This document shows, in pieces, positions 17,054-24,625 of a stretch of DNA of 35,165 nucleotides (positions are counted from its first letter, which is position 1; the number at the start of each line of letters is the position of its first letter). The notes below the pieces were generated by a model. That model searched no databases, was not told the origin of the DNA, and was given only the letters and a program-made list of their open reading frames with translations. The DNA lies in the NCBI GenBank assembly GCA_046590195.1, contig JBKJTP010000065.1:1-35165 (forward strand), written 5' to 3'. Made by a program: the position numbers and the translations under genes. This DNA is from JBKJTP01 sp046590195. Its GTDB lineage: Bacteria; Bacteroidota; Ignavibacteria; Palsa-1295.

Positions 17054-17851
17054 TCACACATCTACGCCACTTAACTCCTTGTTTTTCAACGTTTCGACTT
17101 GCACCTCGTCCAGCATTTCTGACACCTCAGCGAGTGCTGTACCTCCGACAGGAGTTGCGAGCGATGCGCTTCCATCTGGAGCGGCAACCGATTCCTGATC
17201 AGATAGCCTAGCCTTACCTAGCTCCACACGCTCCGGGATCGGCTCGGCATCTTCAACCTCGACTCCAGTGATCGTATCCGGAAGGATCTCGAGCGATTCG
17301 CCTTGTGAATAATCACCGACCCGGTTTACGCTATCGCTCAATTGGACAAGCGTCTTGTCGAGACCCTGATTACCAGGCTGATGCAGAGAGTACACAATGA
17401 CCTGCCGACCGAAATGGTCCTTCAGATCTTTGAGCCAATCGACTACGAGTTTCTTATGTCGACTGGACTGAAAGCCGAATTCCAACCCACAGATCACGAT
17501 CGTGGCGAGCTTCTTTTGGACGACCGCCTGAGTCAGGATGCCAAGCTTCGAGGCGAATTCCCCTGCCCGATATGTCACATGCTTGAACTGTCCGGCATCT
17601 GCATGTCTTGCATTGCAGGCGTAAACATGATCGCGCTCGATCTGCGATTGAGCCGCCGTAAGATTGATGAAGAGTACGCCGAAGTCTCTGTTCAGGGTCG
17701 CCAGCTGCTGTCTGGCGATCTCGACGGCCTCGCAGTATCCGGCTTCCATCCGGAGGTCTTTATCCCCGTGTAACACATCGATGCGGGGTTGCGTGAACTG
17801 TCCAAGAGGGTGAACAGCGAGACGAGGGTTGTATTTATTGCGGTTGCGCAT
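17054..17851 (-). CDS. Protein of unknown function with a possible P-loop-less RecA-like core
   Basis: I do not recognise this gene. From Met at 17851 it encodes 265 residues. The order of elements looks RecA-like: a strand (RIDVLHGD), a helix where a P-loop helix would sit, a strand (GVLFINLTA), a Walker B-like hydrophobic strand (ATIVICGLEFG), another strand (RQVIVYSLHQPG), then QLSDSVNRVGDY. There is no GxxxxGKT/S motif, so if the fold is right the protein has lost the usual ATP site. The last 80 residues are acidic, Pro/Ala/Glu-rich and probably disordered. The frame stays open to an ATG at 17989, which would add 46 residues of unconvincing composition but sits close to a strong promoter, so the start is uncertain. 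It is upstream of gyrA on the same strand. Confidence 0.6.
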   Translation of the reverse strand: MRNRNKYNPRLAVHPLGQFTQPRIDVLHGDKDLRMEAGYCEAVEIARQQLATLNRDFGVLFINLTAAQSQIERDHVYACNARHADAGQFKHVTYRAGEFASKLGILTQAVVQKKLATIVICGLEFGFQSSRHKKLVVDWLKDLKDHFGRQVIVYSLHQPGNQGLDKTLVQLSDSVNRVGDYSQGESLEILPDTITGVEVEDAEPIPERVELGKARLSDQESVAAPDGSASLATPVGGTALAEVSEMLDEVQVETLKNKELSGVDV

Positions 17852-17887
17852 AGGTAGGATGTTGAGGTAGGTTGTATGGGAGGTAGG
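17852..17887. repeat. Three copies of AGGTAGG before the unknown gene
   Basis: AGGTAGG occurs at 17852-17858, 17865-17871 and 17881-17887. On the minus strand these read CCTACCT three times, the last one directly abutting the ATG at 17851. They could be a protein-binding site, an RNA element in the leader, or chance in a low-complexity stretch. Confidence 0.4.
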
Positions 17888-17941
17888 ATCATAGCTCCGC
17901 AAGAGAGAGGTGCCGTATCTGATCCAATGTGGTAGATTTGC

Positions 17942-17964
17942 TGGCTGCAAAGGACTCGCAGCCA
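17942..17964 (-). other. Hairpin in the putative leader of the unknown gene
   Basis: TGGCTGC pairs perfectly with GCAGCCA across a 9-nt loop. It lies between the promoter at 18000-18028 and the ATG at 17851, so it would be within the transcript. No T run follows, so it is not a terminator. Confidence 0.35.
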
Positions 17965-17999
17965 CCGACAGGCAGAGGGTGCCCATCATTACTTACACT

Positions 18000-18028
18000 A
18001 ATATACGAAATTTTTGGGGCAAAGTCAA
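18000..18028 (-). promoter_or_regulatory. Sigma70-type promoter for the unknown gene at 17054
   Basis: On the minus strand TTGACT, a 17-nt spacer and TATATT lie in an otherwise non-coding stretch. The predicted transcription start is near 17993. That is 4 nt before the ATG at 17989 and about 140 nt before the ATG at 17851. Confidence 0.6.
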
Positions 18029-18066
18029 GGGGTGAGGCGAAGAATTCATCAAAAATCTTTAAAAGT

Positions 18067-18095
18067 GTAGCGCGAGCTTCAGCTTGCAGGACTAC
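18067..18095. repeat. REP-like palindrome overlapping the methyltransferase stop codon
   Basis: An outer GTAG/CTAC pair encloses the imperfect palindrome GCGAGCTTCAGCTTGC (18072-18087). On the minus strand it reads CCTGCAAGCTGAAGCTCGC, and the TGA in it is the stop codon of the methyltransferase. It resembles short palindromes dispersed in many bacterial genomes. Confidence 0.5.
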
Positions 18096-18882
18096 CTACC
18101 CAAAGCAGGTGTTCGGAGAGCTGGATCGATTCAGGGTCATCTGCTCGCGTGTACGCGTATTCAGCCAGTTGCTCAAGAGCTTCCTCAGTTAGATCGTCGA
18201 TCAGCCCGAGTGTACCTCCGTAACCTTCGCAGTTCAACAGTCGCGATGTTGTAAGGCCCGCATTCGACATCAGTTGAACTATCTCGTCAGGATAGTACGA
18301 TCGATAGTCGTTGAATGCCGACCACTCGACTTCAGGGAAGATGCCTGTTCTTCGAAATTCCTCGAAGAACTGTAGTCTGGATGCAAAAACATCTGGACGC
18401 TTATTCCACCACCAACGCAGTGTGCCGAGTTTGTGCAGGAACGCTGAGAAGATGACTCCTTCTGGTTTGATCAGTCGATTAAGCTCGCGGAGTGAACTTG
18501 CCACGTCCTGATCCTCGATCAAGTGATATTGAGGACCGAGTGAGAGTATGGCATCGAAAGACGCATCAGGCAAGTGCGAAAGATCCTTCGCGTCTCCGAC
18601 CTCGATCCGCATTGGCGATGATCTTTCCTCTTCACATTCGGCGTACCGACCTCTTGCGATCTTGATCATTCGTGGTGAGCGATCGACTAATGTTAAGTCG
18701 TGGCCGAGCCCACGAAGCCAAAAACTATATTCGCCAGTTGCACCACCGATATCGAGTATCTTTAGAGCTCGATTCGAAGGAAGCGAAGCGAGGATCGCAC
18801 GCTTTGTGACCTCAAACTCAACTCGGCTAAGAGCGCTGAGTCGAAATTCTTCGCGGTGTGAGAGCACTTCGTAATATCGCAT
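18079..18882 (-). CDS. Class I SAM-dependent methyltransferase
   Basis: A soluble Rossmann-fold methyltransferase of unknown substrate, 267 residues. Motif I is LDIGGATGEY (43-52), the acidic residue that binds the ribose is D67 in LTLVDRSP, GDAKDLSHLP marks the adenine-binding loop, and DAILSLGPQYHLIE with LNRLIKPEGVIFSAF gives motifs IV and V. The small-molecule (ubiquinone/menaquinone-type, Methyltransf_11/25) group fits best. It begins at the ATG at 18880-18882, and a promoter with its -10 element only 6 nt upstream suggests a leaderless mRNA. Its last codons and stop lie in a palindromic repeat. It is separate from the OYE gene 54 nt upstream and has its own promoter. Confidence 0.9.
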   Translation of the reverse strand: MRYYEVLSHREEFRLSALSRVEFEVTKRAILASLPSNRALKILDIGGATGEYSFWLRGLGHDLTLVDRSPRMIKIARGRYAECEEERSSPMRIEVGDAKDLSHLPDASFDAILSLGPQYHLIEDQDVASSLRELNRLIKPEGVIFSAFLHKLGTLRWWWNKRPDVFASRLQFFEEFRRTGIFPEVEWSAFNDYRSYYPDEIVQLMSNAGLTTSRLLNCEGYGGTLGLIDDLTEEALEQLAEYAYTRADDPESIQLSEHLLWVGSPAS

Positions 18883-18888
18883 GATCGC

Positions 18889-18917
18889 AATATACGAAGT
18901 ATTGGTGATTCACACAA
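18889..18917 (-). promoter_or_regulatory. Sigma70-type promoter giving a probable leaderless methyltransferase mRNA
   Basis: On the minus strand TTGTGT, a 17-nt spacer and TATATT end 6 nt before the ATG at 18882. The predicted start point is the A of that ATG. The context TTCGTATATT is shared with the promoter at 18000-18028. Confidence 0.55.
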
Positions 18918-18936
18918 GCTAAAGCATGTGCTACAC

Positions 18937-20004
18937 CTATTTTAGCTTCGCACGGAGGTATTGATCCGGCCAATTGATATCGGCGCCGAGCTCGCGGGCG
19001 GCGTGTTGCGGGAAGTACGGATCGCGGAGCATTTGGCGAGCGAGGATGACGAGGTCGGCGCGGTTGCCTGCGATGATGGATTCGGCTTCTTCGGCGGTCG
19101 TGATGAGCCCGACGGCGCCCGTCATGATGCCGGTCTCCTGCTTGATCTGCTCAGCGAAGTGCGCTTGATAGAGCGGTCCGATATTGAAGCGAACGCCATT
19201 GACGTTGCCGCCCGACGAACAATCGATCAGGTCAACACCATTCTGCTTGAGCACTGCAGCAAGCTTGACCGATTCCTCGATCGTCCAGCCGCCTTCTGCG
19301 TGATCGGTCGCAGAGATGCGAACGAAGAGCGGAAGATCTGCCGGCCACACTTCATGCACTGCACCAACGATCTCAAGCAAGAATCTGCAGCGGTTCTCGA
19401 AGCTTCCACCGTATTCATCTTCGCGCTTATTGCTGTGTGGTGACAAGAACTCGTGAATGAGATAGCCGTGTGCACCATGTAGCTCCAGCACTTTGAAGCC
19501 TGCTTTGAGTGCGCGTGCTGCTGCATCTCTGAACGAGCCCACCATCGCGTGGATCTCATCGACCGTCATCTCACGCGGCACTGGCAGGCCTTCTTTGTAC
19601 GGCACTGCACTCGGCGCGATCGTCTCCCATCCGCCTTGTTCGATGGGTATCGGCTTGCTACCATTCCATGGCTCTGTCTCACTCGACTTGCGTCCTGCGT
19701 GTGCGATCTGCATTCCAGGCACAGCACCGTGCTTCTCGATGAATGTCGTGATCTGCTTCAGCTTCTCGATGTGCTCGTCCTTCCAGATGCCGAGATCCTG
19801 CGGAGAGATGCGGCCATCAGGTGTGACGGCAGTCGCTTCCGTAAAGACCAGCGCTGCACCGCCAACCGCGCGTGTGCCAAGATGCACCATATGCCAGTCA
19901 TTCGCGAAGCCATCCTCGCTCGAATACATACACATTGGGGAGACAACAATGCGGTGCTTGAGCGTAACGCTCTTGATCTGGAGTGGAGAGAAAAGTTGAG
20001 ACAT
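18937..20004 (-). CDS. Old yellow enzyme family NAD(P)H:flavin oxidoreductase (YqjM/NamA-like)
   Basis: An FMN-dependent ene-reductase of the YqjM class, reducing activated C=C bonds with NAD(P)H; the physiological substrate is unknown. From the ATG at 20004 it encodes 355 residues. C25 and Y27 in SPMCMYS mark the YqjM-type active site, H176 and H179 in LHGAHGYLIHEFLSP are the substrate-binding pair, and IAHAGRKSS and ATDHAEGGW are typical. A longer frame open to 20100 would add 32 residues lying inside the upstream peptidase gene, and the chosen start fits the family's MSQLFSPL opening. It begins 7 nt after the non-catalytic M16 gene stops, so it is probably the last gene of that operon. Confidence 0.94.
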   Translation of the reverse strand: MSQLFSPLQIKSVTLKHRIVVSPMCMYSSEDGFANDWHMVHLGTRAVGGAALVFTEATAVTPDGRISPQDLGIWKDEHIEKLKQITTFIEKHGAVPGMQIAHAGRKSSETEPWNGSKPIPIEQGGWETIAPSAVPYKEGLPVPREMTVDEIHAMVGSFRDAAARALKAGFKVLELHGAHGYLIHEFLSPHSNKREDEYGGSFENRCRFLLEIVGAVHEVWPADLPLFVRISATDHAEGGWTIEESVKLAAVLKQNGVDLIDCSSGGNVNGVRFNIGPLYQAHFAEQIKQETGIMTGAVGLITTAEEAESIIAGNRADLVILARQMLRDPYFPQHAARELGADINWPDQYLRAKLK

Positions 20005-20011
20005 AATTTCG

Positions 20012-21481
20012 TTATCGTGCTTCGAGCAAGCGCCTGTTGATCTTGCCATCGCCAATGATGACCCAATTGAAATTGCGCAAATACTTATTGGCAACATCAA
20101 CTAGCTGCTGAGGAGTTACAGCTGCGAGCTTCGCGTAATCCATAAATGCGTTGCTTACGTCGCCCGTCAGGATCTTCGCCTGACCGAGCGCCACGGCCTG
20201 GGATTGCGCAGTTTCCTGCTTCATGTTATTGCCGGTCGTCCAGCGGCCGACCCCGCTCTTGATCGCTTCTGCACGGATCAGATTATTCTGGAAGAAGTCA
20301 ACGTCATCGTAGATCAACTGCACAGCTGAATCGACGTACGCCGTCTCGAAAGTGATGAGGCCAAGCGAAGTCTTGCCTTCCTGGTCATCGACGTTCGGCG
20401 CATACGCGAGCGAATGCTCGACGCGGATATGTGAGAAGACGAAGCCGCCAAAGAAATTGCGCAGGCGGACATATGCGTAGTAGTCCGGGTCTGAGCGATT
20501 CGGGATGAGGTAATACGCGAGCGCATAATTCGTTGTCAGCGAACGACCGATCGACCCGAAATGCACACCGGGCGATTGCGACTTCATCGGCATCGGCAGC
20601 GGCTGATCGACATAATTGCCTTGCGGCAACTTCATCAGATCTGAGTTACGTATCTTCTTCGTGAGCTCTGCCTTGCTGATGTTACCAACAACCGTCAACA
20701 GCATTCGCGAGCGCACCATGATGCTGCGGTAGTGCTTCTCGACGTTCTCGAGCGTCTGGCGATTCACATCCTCTTCGGTCAACATGCGTCCGTAGGGATG
20801 CCGCTGAAAGAATATCGAGTCAGCGATGACGCGTGAATATACATCAGGACGCTGATGACGCGAGTTGATGCCGAGCTTTACATTGCGCTTGAAGTTCTCG
20901 TACTCGACTGGGTCGAATGTCGGATTTGCGATGACATCAGTGAAATACTTCCACGATGTGTCGAAGGACTCACGCACGGAGCGGAGAGTCATCACAGAGT
21001 AATCGCGTGTGTCCTCACCGATGATGTATGTGCCGAGATACTGCATGCGACGTCGCAGGAAGCCCTTGCTGAAGTTCTTCGTGCCCGATGCGGGTGCAAC
21101 GGCCATCGCGAAGTACTCGGTCGAGATCGGCTGATCCGCTGACAGCACAGATGATCCACCCTTGACAAACATCAACGCGCTCATCACAGCGCTGTTCGGT
21201 GTGCCACGGAGGATGACATCGATGCCATCGACGGTGAATTCCTGGACCTCTTCGATGACTTTTGTGTCTTGAGCGGATCCAGCAGTTGCAAAAAACAACG
21301 TAAGTGAAATGAGCAGAGCCCGTAGAAACCTGTCATTGCGAGGAGCTTCGAGCGACTTGCGCGAGGGCGACGAAGCAATCTCCTTCGGACCATTCTGATC
21401 TTCCTGAGGGGATTGCTTCGTCGGCTTCATCGCGAGGCGATGAAGACCTCCTCGCAATGACGGCATTTGAGAGATTTTCAT
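20012..21481 (-). CDS. Non-catalytic M16 peptidase subunit with repeat-derived N-terminal extension
   Basis: An M16 (insulinase/mitochondrial processing peptidase) family protein that lacks the HxxEH zinc motif: the equivalent region reads VKGGSSVLSADQP. It probably pairs with the catalytic subunit encoded just upstream. The start ATG at 21479-21481 overlaps the upstream stop by 4 bp (ATGA), so translation is coupled. Residues 7-50 are encoded by a palindromic dispersed repeat and have a low-complexity, basic composition. The signal-peptide core (RFLRALLISLTLFFATAGSA-Q, 51-70) follows. No in-frame ATG exists between the repeat and this core, so the repeat seems to have been added within the gene. 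The mature part (about 71-489) is a normal M16 domain pair. The OYE gene follows after 7 nt. Confidence 0.9.
   Translation of the reverse strand: MKISQMPSLRGGLHRLAMKPTKQSPQEDQNGPKEIASSPSRKSLEAPRNDRFLRALLISLTLFFATAGSAQDTKVIEEVQEFTVDGIDVILRGTPNSAVMSALMFVKGGSSVLSADQPISTEYFAMAVAPASGTKNFSKGFLRRRMQYLGTYIIGEDTRDYSVMTLRSVRESFDTSWKYFTDVIANPTFDPVEYENFKRNVKLGINSRHQRPDVYSRVIADSIFFQRHPYGRMLTEEDVNRQTLENVEKHYRSIMVRSRMLLTVVGNISKAELTKKIRNSDLMKLPQGNYVDQPLPMPMKSQSPGVHFGSIGRSLTTNYALAYYLIPNRSDPDYYAYVRLRNFFGGFVFSHIRVEHSLAYAPNVDDQEGKTSLGLITFETAYVDSAVQLIYDDVDFFQNNLIRAEAIKSGVGRWTTGNNMKQETAQSQAVALGQAKILTGDVSNAFMDYAKLAAVTPQQLVDVANKYLRNFNWVIIGDGKINRRLLEAR
21332..21461. repeat. Palindromic dispersed repeat (GTCATTGCGAGGAG family) inside a coding sequence
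   Basis: The outer arms GTCATTGCGAGGAG (21332-21345) and CTCCTCGCAATGAC (21448-21461) are exact reverse complements. The inner arms GACGAAGCAATC (21369-21380) and GATTGCTTCGTC (21411-21422) are too. The parts between are imperfectly symmetrical. The element is read in frame without stops by the M16 gene. Confidence 0.85.
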
Positions 21482-22860
21482 GGGCGGCCCCCCTTCTGTG
21501 CGGTGAGCTTTGTCATATCGAGATTGATGCGGCGTGCCGCGTCTTCGCTCATTGCTACTCCGAGCACAAATGGTTTGCCCTGGATATATCGCTGCACATA
21601 CTCCTTGATGTCCTTGCGTGTGATCTTGCTTAGCTTATCGAGATAGGTCTCATAGTAATCTAGTCCGGCAGAAGCCCACCAGAACGAGAGATCCTGCGCA
21701 AAACTCGATAGCTGCTCGCTGCGATAAAGGGTTTGTGTGCGAAGCACCTGTTTCGCTGTCTCGAATTCTTCATCGGTGAAGTAATCGGGATCGTCGAACT
21801 TCTCTACCTGCTCCCAAAATGTTTGCATTACGCGAGAGAGATTCTGAGGAGTCGTTTGGATATCAGCCTGAATCGGCCCGACGTAACGCTGCGTGTAGTA
21901 CCAGAAATTCGTGCCTTGCGCAAGCCCGCTCTCTTCCAGCTTCTTCTTGAACTCGTGCTCGCTCTGCGTGATGATAAAGCTGAACACATCTGCCACGTAG
22001 GTACCCTTATCATCTTTGCCGATCGACGGCCCATGCCAGCGCATCATGACTGTTGCAGTTGGCTGATCGACCGTATCGATCACGAAGATGTTCTTCTTTA
22101 GCGGCTTCACGACCGGTGGCGGATCGTTCTTGAAGGGGTCCGGCCCTTTCTTCCACGACGAGAAATATTTCGGCACGAGATGCTTCGCTTCTTCGAGCGT
22201 GATGTCGCCAGCGATCACGAGGAGCGAATTGTTCGGGATGTAATATTTGCGCTGAATGGTGCGCATTTGTTCTTGCGTTGCGCGCGAGATCATGCTGCGC
22301 TCACCGAGCGGCTCCTTGCGAGATGTGAGATCGCCCCACAGTGCATCAGAGATCTTGCGACCGAAGTTGAAGAGAGGTAGTGCTTCGTTACGGTCGAACT
22401 CGCCGAGTACGATATCGCGCTGCTTCTGCAGCTCCTCCTCTTTGAAAAGTGGCGACATGATCGCAGTGGCCATGAAGTCGAGGCCCTTCTCGAAGTTTTC
22501 CTTCGGCAGAGTGAAATAATACTGCACGTTCTCTTCATGCGTCTCACCGTTATAGATGATACCCAACTCGTCAACCTTCTGCAGGAACGCGTCCTCGGTC
22601 TGTTCGCGAGCGTTCGAGGTGAAGAACATGTGCTCGTAAAGATGTGAGAGTCCGTTATACTCCGGCGGCTCGGTGAACGAGCCGTTCTTCACTGCGAGAT
22701 CGATCGTCACGATGGGCACGAGATGATTCTGCACAACGAGCACTTCGAGCCCGTTGTCCAGTCTGAAACGCTCCCAGTCTGGAAGCTGTGCATTCGAGAT
22801 CGCCGCGGTCAGGGTGACCACTATCAGCGCGGCAGATCGGATGAGCCGTGAAAGCTTCAT
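21478..22860 (-). CDS. Catalytic M16 family zinc peptidase (exported)
   Basis: A zinc metallopeptidase of the M16 family, probably periplasmic. From the ATG at 22860 it encodes 460 residues starting with a good signal peptide (MKLSRLIRSAALIVVTLTAAISNA-Q, cleavage near 24). The inverted zinc motif is H73-L-Y-E76-H77, and E154 is spaced exactly as in HxxEH-x76-E. R/Y residues of the C-terminal M16 half (YYTQRYVG) are also present. The open frame extends 25 codons further upstream, but those residues do not look like a signal peptide and Met26 does. It is coupled by an ATGA overlap to the inactive partner, the arrangement expected for a heterodimer. dacB lies 118 bp upstream on the same strand. 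Confidence 0.95.
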   Translation of the reverse strand: MKLSRLIRSAALIVVTLTAAISNAQLPDWERFRLDNGLEVLVVQNHLVPIVTIDLAVKNGSFTEPPEYNGLSHLYEHMFFTSNAREQTEDAFLQKVDELGIIYNGETHEENVQYYFTLPKENFEKGLDFMATAIMSPLFKEEELQKQRDIVLGEFDRNEALPLFNFGRKISDALWGDLTSRKEPLGERSMISRATQEQMRTIQRKYYIPNNSLLVIAGDITLEEAKHLVPKYFSSWKKGPDPFKNDPPPVVKPLKKNIFVIDTVDQPTATVMMRWHGPSIGKDDKGTYVADVFSFIITQSEHEFKKKLEESGLAQGTNFWYYTQRYVGPIQADIQTTPQNLSRVMQTFWEQVEKFDDPDYFTDEEFETAKQVLRTQTLYRSEQLSSFAQDLSFWWASAGLDYYETYLDKLSKITRKDIKEYVQRYIQGKPFVLGVAMSEDAARRINLDMTKLTAQKGGRP

Positions 22861-22978
22861 GGATGAGTTAATAATTTCCGGAAGTAGCGCTGATCGGCAG
22901 TGCCTTGGCAAACGGTCAGCTAAAACGTACGTCAATGAGAGTACGCGAGTAGTGAGAGGATGTTCTATTAAACATGGC

Positions 22979-24550
22979 TCATTTACGTGAAAAGTTCACG
23001 AGCCGGAGTAGCACGAGGTCCTGCAGATTGTTTACGAGGCTGACCGGTGTGGTGTAGTTGTTTGCCAATATGCTGAAGGCTACCATCTCGCCATCAGCGG
23101 TTGAGAGATAACCCGAGATCGTGCGCACGCCAGTTAAGAAGCCTGTCTTTGCCCGCACATTTCCTTGTGCTCGGGTGTCCCGCAAACGTGTCGATAGCGT
23201 ACCATCAACACCAACGACCGAGAGCGATGGATACAGCGCCGCGAACAGCGTCTTGCGCTGATACATGTGACGCAAAAGCGTGGTGATCTGCATCGGACTG
23301 ACGAGATCCATGCGCGAGAGTCCGGAGCCATCATAGACCGCCATCTTCTGCGGATCGATGCCGATCGAGCTCACGAAATCCTTCATGGCTTCGGCCCCCT
23401 TGTCCCAGCTGCCTTCGCCCTTACGCTCTTTCGCAACTGTTAGATAAACTTGTTCAGCGAAGTGATTATTCGAGCGTTTGTTGATCTGCGATACGATCTT
23501 ATCCAGTGTAGGGCTCGTGTAATATGCGAGTACTCTGGTCTTCAGATAGGGTATCTTCTTTCTGAGATCGCGCACTGACAGCGTCCTGCCGCGCACTTCA
23601 ATGCCTCTTGCTTCGAGGACTTCGCGCAGCATCTCGGTTGCGAAGAGCGTTGGATCTTCGACCGTGATATGCTCGCGAACAGTGTCGCCACTTCTTGGGA
23701 TCTCGCCTGTCATCTTGATCACGTTCTTGCCCTGATCGCGTGTGATCTCTAGCGTCGTTGAGCCCACAACCACGGTGCTATCAACGCCCTTGCGAAGCTT
23801 GATCGTGATGCTATCGGCCTTCGTTGTTGCCTGATCGAGTATGTCAACATACTCGGTCTCAGGGGTGAGTGAGTACTTCGGTGGCGCACCGATCTTCGTT
23901 GATGGCCATGCGCGAACGGTCACCTTGTTCTCGCCGAAACTCAGGCCGCTCGTCTGCATCGCGAAATAATACGGGATGTCCTCGATCGCCCAGCCATAAG
24001 GATAGCGCTGACTCGTGAAGTAGCTATCGTCGCCGATGATGTCACCAACGATGCGTGTGATGCCAAGCCGCTCAAGGGAATCAGCCCAGGCTTCGTACGT
24101 AGCGAGCATCGCTCCATCGGAGTTCAGGCTCGGCGAGCCGAACGTTGGGTCGCCAGCGCCGCGTATGATGAGATCTCCGCGAAGCGTGCGATCGCTGATC
24201 TTGCCATCGGTGACGAGCTCGGTCGTGTAGGTGAAATCGGGCCCGAGCGTACTGAGCGCCATCGCAGTCGTAAACAATTTTTGATTCGATGCCGGGATGA
24301 AACTGCGGGTGTCATTGCGGCGAAAGATATACTGGCCAGTCTCCAGCGACTGGACCGTGATGCCCCAGTGGGCGTTCGAGAAATTCGGGTCCTCGAAAAT
24401 ATCCTCAAGGTCGTTCTGAAGTGATTCAAGCCTATGCTCAGACTGGAGGGCCGGCGTTTGAGGCAAAAGCTGGGCATCAACAGAGCCAATGCCGGTCAAG
24501 AGCACCAGAAATAACCGCAGAAGAAAGCTCAGAACTCGACTGTGTCTCAT
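22979..24550 (-). CDS. dacB: D-alanyl-D-alanine carboxypeptidase/endopeptidase (PBP4 type, S13 family)
   Basis: A periplasmic penicillin-binding protein that trims stem peptides and cuts crosslinks in peptidoglycan. From the ATG at 24550 it encodes 523 residues with a signal peptide (MRHSRVLSFLLRLFLVLL..., cleavage near VDA-Q). The three serine-transferase motifs are present: S88-N-Q-K91 (SxxK), SNN in KRSNNHFAEQ (SxN), and KTG in VRAKTGFLTG. The region between motifs one and two is long, as expected for the extra domains of S13 enzymes. The frame is open for 64 more codons upstream, but these overlap the hppD promoter region and look like antisense. It is divergent from hppD across 75 bp. 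Confidence 0.95.
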   Translation of the reverse strand: MRHSRVLSFLLRLFLVLLTGIGSVDAQLLPQTPALQSEHRLESLQNDLEDIFEDPNFSNAHWGITVQSLETGQYIFRRNDTRSFIPASNQKLFTTAMALSTLGPDFTYTTELVTDGKISDRTLRGDLIIRGAGDPTFGSPSLNSDGAMLATYEAWADSLERLGITRIVGDIIGDDSYFTSQRYPYGWAIEDIPYYFAMQTSGLSFGENKVTVRAWPSTKIGAPPKYSLTPETEYVDILDQATTKADSITIKLRKGVDSTVVVGSTTLEITRDQGKNVIKMTGEIPRSGDTVREHITVEDPTLFATEMLREVLEARGIEVRGRTLSVRDLRKKIPYLKTRVLAYYTSPTLDKIVSQINKRSNNHFAEQVYLTVAKERKGEGSWDKGAEAMKDFVSSIGIDPQKMAVYDGSGLSRMDLVSPMQITTLLRHMYQRKTLFAALYPSLSVVGVDGTLSTRLRDTRAQGNVRAKTGFLTGVRTISGYLSTADGEMVAFSILANNYTTPVSLVNNLQDLVLLRLVNFSRK

Positions 24551-24625
24551 GAGTGGGTAACGAACCGGAAGCGAAGCAACGGATGTTTTATCCAGCCTCC
24601 GCTCCACAACGATCTTTTCAAGATT

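Noticed and set aside
17342..17773. 143-codon plus-strand frame inside the unknown gene at 17054-17851
   Set aside because: The minus-strand frame is longer, has a good promoter and shows a plausible strand/helix pattern; the plus frame has neither.
18937..20100. Upstream ATG at 20100 for the old yellow enzyme
   Set aside because: It would add 32 residues inside the upstream M16 gene, and the family opening MSQLFSPL begins at 20004.
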